Shown piece by piece: positions 1-7,545 of a stretch of 64,000 nucleotides of DNA. How positions within the stretch are numbered: the first letter of the stretch is position 1; every line of letters starts with the position of its first letter. The notes under the pieces were generated by a model, which saw nothing but the letters and a program-made list of their open reading frames with translations, ran no database searches and was not told the origin of the DNA. Made by a program: the position numbers and the translations under genes. The DNA is from Arthrobacter gallicola (lineage in GTDB: Bacteria; Actinomycetota; Actinomycetes; Actinomycetales; Micrococcaceae), in contig NZ_JACSQD010000002.1 of assembly GCF_014836775.1 (NCBI RefSeq), positions 118,674 through 182,673 of the forward strand. The letters run 5' to 3'.

Positions 1-662
1 GTGCGCTCGGCGCCAATGGCCTCGGCCACCGAGTGGAAGGCCTCGATGATCAGCCGCGCCCGGTTTTCCGGGGAGCCACCGTAGGAGTCGGTGCGCTGGT
101 TGGTGGCGGGAGACAGGAATTCCTGCAGCAGGTAACCGTTGGCACCGTGCAGCTCAACGCCGTCGAACCCTGCCTTCATCGCGTTCACCGCAGCTGCCGT
201 GAATTCCTGGACGACGCCGGGGAGCTCTGCTTCGGTCAGGGCGTGCGGCACCGGGTAGGGCTGCTTGCCCTCGTAGGTGTGCGCCATACCTTCGAGCGCG
301 ATGGCGCTGGGGGCGACGGCGCCGCGGCCGCCGTTGATGTTCTCATGTGCCACCCGCCCGGAGTGCATCAGCTGGGCCACAATCCGGCCGCCGGCGGCGT
401 GCACGGCGTCCGTGACCCGCTTCCAGCCGGCCACGTGGTCCTCGGTGACCAGTCCCGGCATCCGGGTGTTTCCCTGGCCGGTGAAGGACGGGTAGATGCC
501 TTCGCTGACCATCAGGCCCAGCGAGGCCCGCTGGCGGTAGTAGTCCACCATGATGTCGGTGGGCACACCTTCGAGGTCTGCACGCATGCGGGTCAACGGG
601 GCCATCACGAGGCGGTTGGGCAGTTCCACGGCACCAAGTGTCAACGGGGTAAAGAGGTTCAC
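1..662 (-). CDS. Alkene reductase / NADH:flavin oxidoreductase (Old Yellow Enzyme), C-terminus off the window
   Basis: The reverse strand reads as an Old Yellow Enzyme family FMN protein. It opens VNLFTPLTLGAVELPNRLVM, the usual start of the family, and carries the motifs GRIVAQLMHSGR and GFDGVELHGANGYLLQEFLS followed by TDSYGGSPENRARL, which form the FMN and active-site loops. Such enzymes reduce activated C=C bonds with NAD(P)H in the cytosol. Start chosen: GTG at 662, preceded by a purine-rich AGAAAGAA. About 220 residues of an expected 350-370 are present; the rest lies before base 1. The exact substrate cannot be read from the sequence. Confidence 0.9.
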   Translation of the reverse strand, partial: MNLFTPLTLGAVELPNRLVMAPLTRMRADLEGVPTDIMVDYYRQRASLGLMVSEGIYPSFTGQGNTRMPGLVTEDHVAGWKRVTDAVHAAGGRIVAQLMHSGRVAHENINGGRGAVAPSAIALEGMAHTYEGKQPYPVPHALTEAELPGVVQEFTAAAVNAMKAGFDGVELHGANGYLLQEFLSPATNQRTDSYGGSPENRARLIIEAFHSVAEAIGAER

Positions 663-946
663 TGAGGGTTCTTTCTGTCGCTCGCCTCAGGGCTGATCGT
701 GTCCTGGGCTGAAGTTTGTACATCAGAACAAGCGGCAGGAGTGGCGGGGATATTCCGGATAGCGGGGGAAGTCACATCCGGTGGCTTCCGGCGCACCCCT
801 GATCCGGGAAGTCCCCTGCAGTTCGCAGCTGGGCGGTTCAGACCGGTGCAGCACCGCAGCCCCTATAAATGGCGCAGACGCGGGTGCTAGCGTGGATCAC
901 GGATTGAATCACTGCAGGGCCGCGGCCGTGCAGGAAGGAGATCGAC
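663..946. other. Divergent intergenic region
   Basis: This 284-base gap lies between the leftward ene-reductase and the rightward gene at 947. I see no convincing gene. It should hold both promoters. A GGAAGGAGA ribosome binding site ends just before the ATG at 947, and CTATAAAT near 862-869 could be part of a promoter, but I cannot confirm either promoter. Confidence 0.4.
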
Positions 947-2092
947 ATGACCCGGCAACTCCACGAATTTGCTGACCTCTACCGGCGCAAGGGCCCCTGG
1001 TGCCTCGCGTATGTAGATGCTTCAGCGGGGACTACAGACAGCTTGGAAGCTGCGGAAGTCCGTCCGGGCGATGTCAGGAAGGCGCTCGCCAAACAGGGTG
1101 CCTCCCGCGAGGACCAGGAAGCCGCGGAGACCGCGGTGCTTCCCGCGGACGGCTATCCCTCGCCGGTGTCGCGGTTCCTCCTTGTCCAGCAGGGCGCGGT
1201 GGCCTTGAACGAGGTGCTGCCCGGCCCGCTCGTGCTGCCCGAACGGGTGTCGCTCGATCCCATCCCGGATCTCTTGCCGCTGCTCAAACACCGGCCCGAG
1301 GAACTGCCCTATATTGTCGCCGAGGTTTCCCGCGAGGATGGCGAGATCCGGCTGCAGTATGCCGGCCTTAGCCGTCCCGCCTCCGTTCAGGATGTGGAGG
1401 GCGAGACCGAGGACATCACCAAACTGCCGGCAGGCGGCTGGTCGCAGGACAAGTTCCAGCGGCAGACCGAGCAGATCTGGCGGCGGAACGCGGATCAGGT
1501 CGCCGAGGAGATCGACCGGATCGTCGACAGCAGCGGAGCCCGGCTCATTGTGCTGGCCGGTGACGTCCGGGCACGGGGCCTTGTGCTGGATCAGCTCGCT
1601 GAAGCGCACAAGGGTTTGGTCAGCATGATCGATTCCCATCCCCGCCCGGCGGGAACATCCAACGGGCATTTTGAGGACGAGGTTCAGGAACGCGTCGCCT
1701 TGTTCTGGGCCGAGGAGCAGGAGCAGATCATGGACCGGCTGGCCCAGCAGGAGGGGCAGGCCAATCCGGAATCCGCCATGGGCTTTGGCCAGGTGCTGAC
1801 CGCACTCCAGCAAGCCCAGGTGGAAATCCTGATCCTGAACGACGGCGCGCTGGCCGACCGCCAGCTCTTCGCCCTCGGTGCCGAGCCCTGGGTGGCCAGC
1901 GCAGAGGAACAGACCCTCGGCGCGGAGGTCCTCGGCAAGGTTCCCGCTCCTGCGGCTTTGGTCCGGGCGGCCGCCCTGACCGACGCCAGTCTCCTGCTGG
2001 TGCCCGACGGCGTCCTGCCCCACGGCACCGATGCCGCCGCGCTGCTGCGCTGGCCGACCGGACCCGAGGCTCCGGGCGGGAAAGCTCCCTAA
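947..2092 (+). CDS. Vms1/Rv2629-type eRF1-like protein (putative ribosome hibernation or release factor)
   Basis: The 381-residue protein has the layout of the bacterial eRF1-like family (Rv2629, Vms1/ANKZF1-like). It has an N-terminal alpha/beta domain, a central segment around residues 160-270 (ARLIVLAGDVRARGLVL, then a charged helix with LFWAEEQEQIMDRL) and a C-terminal pelota-type domain (VEILILNDGALADRQLFAL). Rv2629 and its relative Balon are known from published work to bind the ribosomal A site, Balon as a hibernation factor carried by EF-Tu. That role here is an inference. There is no GGQ motif, consistent with the family not acting as a classical peptidyl-tRNA hydrolase. A strong GGAAGGAGA precedes the ATG. 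The gene stands alone. Confidence 0.72.
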   Translation: MTRQLHEFADLYRRKGPWCLAYVDASAGTTDSLEAAEVRPGDVRKALAKQGASREDQEAAETAVLPADGYPSPVSRFLLVQQGAVALNEVLPGPLVLPERVSLDPIPDLLPLLKHRPEELPYIVAEVSREDGEIRLQYAGLSRPASVQDVEGETEDITKLPAGGWSQDKFQRQTEQIWRRNADQVAEEIDRIVDSSGARLIVLAGDVRARGLVLDQLAEAHKGLVSMIDSHPRPAGTSNGHFEDEVQERVALFWAEEQEQIMDRLAQQEGQANPESAMGFGQVLTALQQAQVEILILNDGALADRQLFALGAEPWVASAEEQTLGAEVLGKVPAPAALVRAAALTDASLLLVPDGVLPHGTDAAALLRWPTGPEAPGGKAP

Positions 2093-2154
2093 GCCGGGCC
2101 GGCCGGTGGTTGGCCGGGTGGCTGGTGGTTGGGCGGTGGCTGGTGGTTGGTGGC

Positions 2155-2285
2155 GTTTCCCTCCGTTTTGGGAAAACCCGACCGTTCCGGGAACCGTTTC
2201 CCTCCGTTCTGGGAAAACCCGGCCGTTGTGTGCCACGGTTTCCCTCCGTTCTGGGAAAACCCAGCCGAGATGAGGTTTCCCTCCG
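2155..2285. repeat. Three and a half copies of a 25-bp hairpin repeat
   Basis: Copies lie at 2155-2179, 2196-2220 and 2238-2262. A truncated copy, GTTTCCCTCCG, is at 2275-2285. Each full copy begins GTTTCCCTCCGTT and ends TGGGAAAACCC, so GTTTCCC pairs with GGGAAAAC to form a short stem-loop. Copies 2 and 3 are identical; copy 1 differs by one base. Starts are 41, 42 and 37 bases apart. The array follows a G-rich stretch of repeated GGTGGTTGG-like words (about 2098-2155) directly after the stop at 2092. Possible roles are transcription termination, mRNA stabilisation or a REP-like element. Confidence 0.75.
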
Positions 2286-2443
2286 GAGCGCGGCGGGAGG
2301 AAAATCCCCTAACGGTCGATTTAACCCAAAACGGAGGGTTTGGCGGTCATTCGCGCTGGTACCTCGAAGCGCAATGCTGCATTCTGTGAAGCCAGCTTCT
2401 AGTGTCTGTTGGGTCAACGAGACGCACGCTTGCCGCCGGGAAA

Positions 2444-2881
2444 CTAGTTTCGGGCCCAGCCGCAGATGCCGGGTGCTTCCGTTGCCGCCGGTCCTGGGTA
2501 GCCCCGGCCGCCGGGCGCGCTTTCGCACAACTCTTCAGCGGCGGCCTTGCTCAAGCTGTACACGGGCGGCGACGCTGCAACGAGCAGCAGCACAACAGTA
2601 CAGAGGGACAGCGCCCATGCCCGGCGGTTCGTCGTGGCTCGCTTCATCAGGACACCGGTGACAATCGCCGCGAGGGCTGCCGCGAGGAAAGGCAGGCCGG
2701 TCGCCGCCTGAGAATATCCGGCACCCGATGTTCCAATAAACGACACAAAGCTGACCGTTGAGAACAGGACAACGAACAAGACGGGGAGGAACGTGGGGAT
2801 GAGTACCCACAGCACCAAGAGAATCGGCCGGTCTGAACGCACCGGTGCCCTTCGGCCCGCGGCGCCTTGTCCGGCACTCAA
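2444..2881 (-). CDS. Small integral membrane protein, function unknown
   Basis: Not recognised. The 145-residue protein has about three hydrophobic segments: residues 19-50 (ILLVLWVLIPTFLPVLFVVL), 61-80 and 88-110. A cysteine/proline/glycine-rich tail follows. It starts at TTG 2881; a GTG at 2877 is possible. It sits 13 bases downstream of the stop of the next gene on the same strand, so the two are probably cotranscribed. A short duplication (CTCAACG repeated around the junction) blurs the ribosome binding site, and the start is uncertain. Confidence 0.5.
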   Translation of the reverse strand: MSAGQGAAGRRAPVRSDRPILLVLWVLIPTFLPVLFVVLFSTVSFVSFIGTSGAGYSQAATGLPFLAAALAAIVTGVLMKRATTNRRAWALSLCTVVLLLVAASPPVYSLSKAAAEELCESAPGGRGYPGPAATEAPGICGWARN

Positions 2882-2894
2882 CGTTGTCCGGCGC

Positions 2895-3344
2895 TCAACG
2901 CAGTTCGGCGATCGCGGCGTTCTGCTGCGCCGCGCGGCACAACTGCTCTTCGCGCTCTTCGGGGCTGAGCTTGTTCCAGGCCCGGGACTGGCTATCGATT
3001 TGAGCCGCCGAGTAGCCCCGGGACATCATCTCCTCGGGCGACAGCAGCACACTGTTTTCCGGGCCGATCATATTGTTCCGGTCCAGTTCCGCGCCGGGAC
3101 CGTTCGCGTAGTCGGCGGAACAAGCGGCGAACGGTTCGTAGACCGCTGTGGCAGGATCATCCCCCAGCTCAGGAAACCCAGTGGCCGACGGCGGCAGGGC
3201 GGCGAGCGCTGCAACCGACGGATCCGGGCTGGTCGCCGGTGCGGTGTCGTCTCCACCAGACGCAGTCATTGTGCCGATCCCCAGGGCAAAGCCGCCCAGG
3301 ATCGACAGACTGACGACCATTCCTACCGACGGTTTCCGGATCAT
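2895..3344 (-). CDS. Secreted or membrane-anchored hypothetical protein
   Basis: Not recognised as a named family. The 149 residues begin with a hydrophobic signal/anchor (residues 7-28, VGMVVSLSILGGFALGIGTM), followed by an Ala/Pro/Ser-rich linker and a globular part with two cysteines (in FAACSAD and EEQLCRA). That suggests an extracytoplasmic domain with a disulfide. GGGGGAACC precedes the ATG at 3344. The next gene downstream starts 13 bases after its stop, so the two may function together at the membrane. Confidence 0.55.
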   Translation of the reverse strand: MIRKPSVGMVVSLSILGGFALGIGTMTASGGDDTAPATSPDPSVAALAALPPSATGFPELGDDPATAVYEPFAACSADYANGPGAELDRNNMIGPENSVLLSPEEMMSRGYSAAQIDSQSRAWNKLSPEEREEQLCRAAQQNAAIAELR

Positions 3345-3498
3345 GATGGTTCCCCCGAACCTCTAGCGTCACACCCCACCGGCGCGACGGCCTCAGCCTA
3401 GCGGAAGGCGCAGAACTTCCGTACCCGCTATCGAGTCACGTCCCGCTACCCGTAGCGGTAATAGAGAATCCCTCCGGGCGGCCTGGCGGGAAGCGGAG

Positions 3499-4020
3499 TT
3501 AAGCCCAGTCAGTGAGCGAAAGCAGCTGGGCCGCGACCTCTGACGGCTGCAGCTGACCGGTATCGATCCGGTGCACGGAAGCCGGAACCTGCTCATCGAG
3601 CAGGTTCGCCATCAAGGCGCTGCGGCCCAGCAGGTCGGCGTCGATTGCTCCGTGATTCCGGCGCTCCAGTCGAGGGCGGACCTCCTCGTCGCTGCCGCAC
3701 AGCAGAACCGCGGTGACGAGCGGATCATCGCCCAGGGCTGCCACCAGGCTCGGAAGTGTCAGCACTGCTGCGGTGTTGGTGTAGATGAGCCGGCGGTAAC
3801 CCAGTGAACGGTAGGCGCCCCACATGGCGGCAAGGTTCTGTTCGGCGAGGTTGGCAGCCGGAAACGCCAGGTGAGGTGCGGGATGGGCGAGGTCGAGGTA
3901 ATCGCCTTCGATGACGGCGTGGGGAACTCCGCGTTCAATGAGCTGTTCGTGGAGCTGCAGAGCCGCGGTGGACTTGCCGACGCCGGACCGTCCGCTGATG
4001 AAAAGCACGTGGGAGCGCAT
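3499..4020 (-). CDS. P-loop NTPase / small-molecule kinase-like protein
   Basis: The 173-residue protein has a clear Walker A motif GRSGVGKS at residues 10-17 directly after the first strand (VLFIS). It also has an acidic EGDYLDLAHP segment near residue 40, where small kinases bind substrate, and a later RPRLERRNHGAIDADLL lid-like stretch. This matches the AAA_33/adenylylsulfate-kinase-like group of predicted nucleotide or metabolite kinases. The substrate is unknown. The gene lies 16 bases downstream of a small membrane protein gene on the same strand. Confidence 0.65.
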   Translation of the reverse strand: MRSHVLFISGRSGVGKSTAALQLHEQLIERGVPHAVIEGDYLDLAHPAPHLAFPAANLAEQNLAAMWGAYRSLGYRRLIYTNTAAVLTLPSLVAALGDDPLVTAVLLCGSDEEVRPRLERRNHGAIDADLLGRSALMANLLDEQVPASVHRIDTGQLQPSEVAAQLLSLTDWA

Positions 4021-4036
4021 CTGGTGGCCCTATTGG

Positions 4037-4252
4037 TTAATTGTCCCGGTACCCGGCTCCGCCACGGTGGGCCATCGACGGCGCGGCCGGCTCGGGCGCC
4101 CGCCAGATGACGATGAGCAGAGTCGCGATGGGTCCCAGCAGTATTGAGAGCAGGAACCAGTTCCATCTGGAGCGGTTCTTCTGCTCAGCGAGACCCGCGT
4201 TAATCAAGGCAAGCGTGAACCAGAATGTGCCGGAGCTTACGTAGTTGTCCAT
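4037..4252 (-). CDS. Small two-helix membrane protein
   Basis: A 71-residue protein with two hydrophobic segments, FWFTLALINAGLAE and WNWFLLSILLGPIATLLIVIW, joined by a basic turn (KNRSR). The WNWFLLSILLGP motif is common in small actinobacterial membrane proteins of unknown role. I chose ATG 4252; a TTG four codons upstream (4264) is also possible. It lies just upstream of the P-loop kinase gene. Confidence 0.5.
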   Translation of the reverse strand: MDNYVSSGTFWFTLALINAGLAEQKNRSRWNWFLLSILLGPIATLLIVIWRAPEPAAPSMAHRGGAGYRDN

Positions 4253-4488
4253 CGGGACACTCAATCACAAGTGGCCGGAGCGGACGGAACCGACGTCCGG
4301 CACAGCAGGGATCTGCACTTGGATCGGCTTTTCGACGGAACGCCCTCATAGCTGTAGCCACCGTCGATATCCGCTGACCGTCCGTGCCCGGGACGTTCGA
4401 AGGCAGAGACCTGTTGGTTCCCCACCAGCGCATCGGACTGTTCCCGCCGCGATTCCAGCCACGAACGGCTTTACCCAATCGCCGGCTC

Positions 4489-4716
4489 CTACCATTGTGA
4501 AGCTGCTTTGACGTCACCGGACGTGAGCCGGCTTGGTGGTGGCGAAGCGAGCCCGGTATTCGTTGGCGTGATGCCCAGGCCATCGAGCACCAGCTGCTGC
4601 GCCCTGCCCAGGCGGACGCGCTCAACCCAGCGGGCCGGCGTCGCACCCAGCTCTGTCTGGAATAGGCGGGTCAGATGCCGTGCGCTGACCGCTGCGGCGT
4701 CCACTGCTCCGCGGGG
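4489..4716 (-). pseudogene. Remnant of an AraC-family regulator
   Basis: The reverse-strand translation contains VSARHLTRLFQTELGATPAR followed by WVERVRLGRAQQLVLDGLG, the first helix-turn-helix of AraC/GlxA-type regulators. The homology stops there: the second helix-turn-helix and the whole N-terminal sensor domain are missing. The fragment abuts the stop of the MarR gene at 4717. I see nothing else recognisable in 4265-4488, which may be further decayed sequence of the same gene. Confidence 0.7.
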
Positions 4717-5172
4717 CTAAGAGCGCACCTCATTTTCACTGCGCAGGGACTGAATCATGCTCTGCAGGATCCTGTATGCACCGGACTGCTCTTCCTGCGT
4801 CATCCCGCTGAGCATCCTGACCTCGACAGAACGGACTGCGGCGGTCGCCTTTCTGAGTTCCTCCCGGCCCCGCGGCGTGAGCTGCGTGGGAAGCACCTTT
4901 CCGATGCGGCCTTCCGCCGGCCGGACCACGTACCCGTCCCGCTCCAAGGCCTGCAGCAGAACATTCATTGATTGCCGGGTCACGAACGCGCCGCGGGCCA
5001 GCTCGGAGTTGGACAATCCCGGGCGCTGGGCGAGGAGTTCGAGGCACGAGTAGTGCGTCACGGTCATCCCGAGGGGACGCAGAACGGCTTCCATCGCTGC
5101 ACGCAGTTCGCTCGATGCCTCTTTGAGGAGATAACCAAGCGAAGTTTCGAGGTGAATACCTTCTTGACCCAT
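4717..5172 (-). CDS. MarR-family transcriptional regulator
   Basis: The winged-helix core is visible: LGMTVTHYSCLELLAQRPGL, then SNSELARGAFVTRQSMNVLL (recognition helix) and QALERDGYVVRPAEGRIGKV (wing). Terminal helices give the MarR dimer. I chose ATG 5172 (MGQEGIHLETSLGYLLKEAS), because a longer start would lie inside the operators. The divergent gene at 5235 encodes a VOC protein. Two perfect palindromes lie between them, so this regulator probably represses itself and the VOC gene and is released by a small aromatic or electrophilic ligand. Confidence 0.88.
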   Translation of the reverse strand: MGQEGIHLETSLGYLLKEASSELRAAMEAVLRPLGMTVTHYSCLELLAQRPGLSNSELARGAFVTRQSMNVLLQALERDGYVVRPAEGRIGKVLPTQLTPRGREELRKATAAVRSVEVRMLSGMTQEEQSGAYRILQSMIQSLRSENEVRS

Positions 5173-5188
5173 GTCAGTATTCTGACAT
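5171..5188. promoter_or_regulatory. MarR operator, site 1
   Basis: ATGTCAGTATTCTGACAT is a perfect palindrome with 7-base arms and a 4-base centre, overlapping the start codon of the MarR gene. The half-site TGTCAG recurs in the neighbouring site. Confidence 0.75.
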
Positions 5189-5197
5189 ACCGTGTGT

Positions 5198-5215
5198 GTG
5201 TCAGCTAACTGACAC
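5198..5215. promoter_or_regulatory. MarR operator, site 2
   Basis: GTGTCAGCTAACTGACAC is a second perfect 7-4-7 palindrome, centred 27 bases from the first. The pair is placed to control both divergent genes. Confidence 0.75.
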
Positions 5216-5234
5216 AAACGAAAGAAGATACCCC

Positions 5235-5603
5235 ATGCCTGTCACCGGACCCGATTTCATCTCCCTCCAAGTGCGTGATCGGAGCTCCTCGCAAGAGTTC
5301 TACGAGCGTTACCTCGGTCTTGTCCGGTCTCCCGCTGGTCCGCCCCACGCCGTCGTCTTCGAGACGACTCCGATTGCGTTCGCACTTCGCGACGCCGTTC
5401 CCGGCACCGATCTCGCGTCCGTCAGCCAGCCCGGTGTCGGCGCTGCCATCTGGCTCCATGCCACTGACGTCCATGCCATCCACGATGCCCTGGTATCCGG
5501 AGGACACCGGATCGTCGCTGCCCCGATCGATGGACCCTTCGGCCGCACTTTCACCTTTGCCGACCCCGACGGCTACCACATCACGCTCCACGACCGGGCG
5601 TAA
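5235..5603 (+). CDS. VOC (glyoxalase/bleomycin-resistance) family protein
   Basis: A 122-residue single-chain VOC protein of two beta-alpha-beta-beta-beta modules. It opens DFISLQVRDRSSSQEFYERY and closes FGRTFTFADPDGYHITLHDR, the usual second-module metal-site strand. I chose ATG 5235 (MPVTGPDF), preceded by AAAGAAGA; an earlier in-frame start would lie inside the operators. Family members are dioxygenases, glyoxalases or antibiotic-binding proteins; which one this is cannot be said. Divergence from the MarR gene suggests inducible detoxification. Confidence 0.82.
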   Translation: MPVTGPDFISLQVRDRSSSQEFYERYLGLVRSPAGPPHAVVFETTPIAFALRDAVPGTDLASVSQPGVGAAIWLHATDVHAIHDALVSGGHRIVAAPIDGPFGRTFTFADPDGYHITLHDRA

Positions 5604-5608
5604 CGGGG

Positions 5609-5650
5609 CACCCGTCAGAACCCAACAAGAGGCCGGGGTTCTGACGGGTG
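5609..5650. terminator. Stem-loop between convergent genes
   Basis: CACCCGTCAGAACCC at 5609-5623 pairs perfectly with GGGTTCTGACGGGTG at 5636-5650 (15 bp, 12-base loop). There is no T-run. It follows the VOC stop and faces the end of the aldo/keto reductase gene, so it may end transcription from both sides. Confidence 0.65.
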
Positions 5651-5712
5651 TCACCGGAGGTGTTGCGGAGGGACGAGCTTGACACAAGCCATAAGCCACC
5701 GGTGCGATGCGG

Positions 5713-6567
5713 TCACTTCCCACTGAACACCGGGAACCTGCTGGACTTCCCATAGTCCTTGATCTGCAGACCGTGGAGCGTGTCCATGTCCTGGTCGGCG
5801 ATGACGAAGTCGACCTGAGCGTTGCTCCGCATGTGCTCCGGGTTCGCCGTCTTGGGTAGCGGGACGGTTCCGAGCTGGAGCACATAGCGGATGCAGAGCT
5901 GCGGCACGGACACCTCGTACCGGGCAGCGATGGCGGCCACTGCTTCATTCTTCAGGATCTCGCCGTGGGCAATCGGTGAATAGGCTTCCACCAGCATGTT
6001 GTTGTCGGTGCAGAAATCCAGAAGATCGTCCGGGGTGCTGCCCACATGAACCAGAATCTGGTTGACCTGTGGAGGAACAGTGCACGCCGAAAGGATGTTC
6101 TCCAGGTCCGGCTGTTCAAAATTGGAGACGCCGATCGAGCGGAGCTTACCGGCGTCGTGCGCTTCCTCCAGCGCCCGCCAGGCTTCCCGGTTGCCCTCGG
6201 CGTAGGAGCCGCCGCGCCAGTCGTTCCATGGCTGCGGACTGTGGATAAGCATCAGGTCCAGGTAGTCCAGGCCCATCAGGGCCAGTGACCCGTCAATGGC
6301 GGTGACCGCGTCCTGGTAGTCCTTGATCTCGGCCGCCAGTTTGCTGGACACGAACAGCTCTCCGCGCGGCACCCCGCTGCTGCGCACGCCCTCCCCTACC
6401 GCGTGCTCGTTTCCGTAGGCCTGTGCCGTGTCGATGTTGCGGTACCCGATCCCGATGGCGTCCCGCACGGCCTGCGCCGCGGCGTCGCCGGGGATGAACC
6501 AGGTGCCGAGTCCGAGCTTTGGGATCGGCAGTCCGTTGGCCAGCGTGTAGGTTTCGTTCAGGATCAT
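5713..6567 (-). CDS. Aldo/keto reductase
   Basis: A 284-residue NADPH-dependent carbonyl reductase of the AKR superfamily ((beta/alpha)8 barrel). The catalytic tetrad is visible: D46 and Y51 in YRNIDTAQAYGNE, K76 in FVSSKL, H109 in LMLIHSPQPW. IGVSNFEQPDLENIL and the C-terminal VPLPKTANPEHM (NADP-phosphate loop) are also present. ATG 6567 gives the standard N-terminus (MILNETYTLANGLPIPKLGL). Longer readings upstream have no family similarity. The substrate is not predictable. Confidence 0.9.
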   Translation of the reverse strand: MILNETYTLANGLPIPKLGLGTWFIPGDAAAQAVRDAIGIGYRNIDTAQAYGNEHAVGEGVRSSGVPRGELFVSSKLAAEIKDYQDAVTAIDGSLALMGLDYLDLMLIHSPQPWNDWRGGSYAEGNREAWRALEEAHDAGKLRSIGVSNFEQPDLENILSACTVPPQVNQILVHVGSTPDDLLDFCTDNNMLVEAYSPIAHGEILKNEAVAAIAARYEVSVPQLCIRYVLQLGTVPLPKTANPEHMRSNAQVDFVIADQDMDTLHGLQIKDYGKSSRFPVFSGK

Positions 6568-6762
6568 GGGTCCTGCTCCTCGCGGATTGGAAACGGGGTG
6601 CCTTCCTCCGCCATGGTCCTCCGGTTTGCCAGCCAGGGGAATGGTTGGGGGCGGCTCGGCAGCTTCCATTGACAACCTCTGCCGGCGCCATGTTGCCGCG
6701 GGGCGTCCCGCATGCTTGCATGGGAGGGGCAGCGCCGCGCAGCACGTTCCAGGGAGCACACC

Positions 6763-7533
6763 ATGGACGCAGAAAATCAGCCCAGCCCGTCCCGCCGGGA
6801 GCAGGCAGAGGCAACCTACGAGCGGCTGTTCGGGCCCCGGGACCGGGACGCCCACCAGGACGATCCCGAACTGATGGAGATCCTCCGCGGCTTCGTTTTC
6901 GGCGATGTCTTCGGCACCGGCGTGCTGGATGACCAGACCCGGGAACTGATCACGGTCACCGTCCTGGCCTGCCTGCAGACCCTGCCGCAGCTGAGCGCCC
7001 ACACCGCCGCCGCGCTCCGGGTGGGCGTCCCCCCGGTGCAAATCCGGGAAGCGGTCTACCAGCTGGCACCTTTCATTGGCTTCCCGCGCACCCTCAACGC
7101 CGTCGCCGCAATGAATACGGTGTTCCGTGAGCACGGCCTCGAGCTGCCGCTGCCGGCACAGGGAACGGTCGACGACGGCGCCCGGTACCAGCGCGGGCTC
7201 GCCGAGCAGGAGCCGCTGTATGGGACAGAGATCAAGGACAACCTCGCGGACCTGCCGCAGCCGTTCAACGAGGCCCTCCCCCGGTTCCTGACCGAGTTCT
7301 GCTTCGGGGACTTCTACACCCGCGGCGGCCTGACCGTGGCGCAGCGGGAATTGCTGGTTCTGTGCGCCCTGGCCGCGATCGGCGACACCTCGGCCCAGCT
7401 CGGCCCGCACGGCCGCGCCTGCCTTCAGGTGGGTAATTCAAAAACGGTGATCATCGCGGCCCTGGTCCACTGCTTCCCGTACGCCGGTTTCCCCCGGGCG
7501 GTGGCCGCTATCCGGGCGGTGAAGGACCTCTAA
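6763..7533 (+). CDS. Tandem carboxymuconolactone decarboxylase (CMD/AhpD-fold) protein
   Basis: The 256 residues contain two CMD-like domains. The first spans about residues 40-130 (DDQTRELITVTVLACLQTLP, then SAHTAAALRVGVPPVQIREA). The second spans about 165-250 (VAQRELLVLCALAAIGD, then GRACLQVGNSKTVIIAALVH). Proteins of this double-domain type are usually annotated as CMD family and are often near oxidoreductases. No CxxC of AhpD is present, so a thiol peroxidase partner role is not indicated. AGGGAG precedes the ATG. It is transcribed divergently from the aldo/keto reductase. Confidence 0.82.
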   Translation: MDAENQPSPSRREQAEATYERLFGPRDRDAHQDDPELMEILRGFVFGDVFGTGVLDDQTRELITVTVLACLQTLPQLSAHTAAALRVGVPPVQIREAVYQLAPFIGFPRTLNAVAAMNTVFREHGLELPLPAQGTVDDGARYQRGLAEQEPLYGTEIKDNLADLPQPFNEALPRFLTEFCFGDFYTRGGLTVAQRELLVLCALAAIGDTSAQLGPHGRACLQVGNSKTVIIAALVHCFPYAGFPRAVAAIRAVKDL

Positions 7534-7545
7534 GGGCAGCGCCGC

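Noticed and set aside
2155..2285. CRISPR-like array
   Set aside because: Only three full units of 25 bases with 13-17 base gaps, no cas genes, and each unit is itself a hairpin. Spacers are too short for CRISPR.
5713..7410. A 565-residue version of the aldo/keto reductase
   Set aside because: The first 280 residues are antisense to the CMD-family gene; the true start is ATG 6567.
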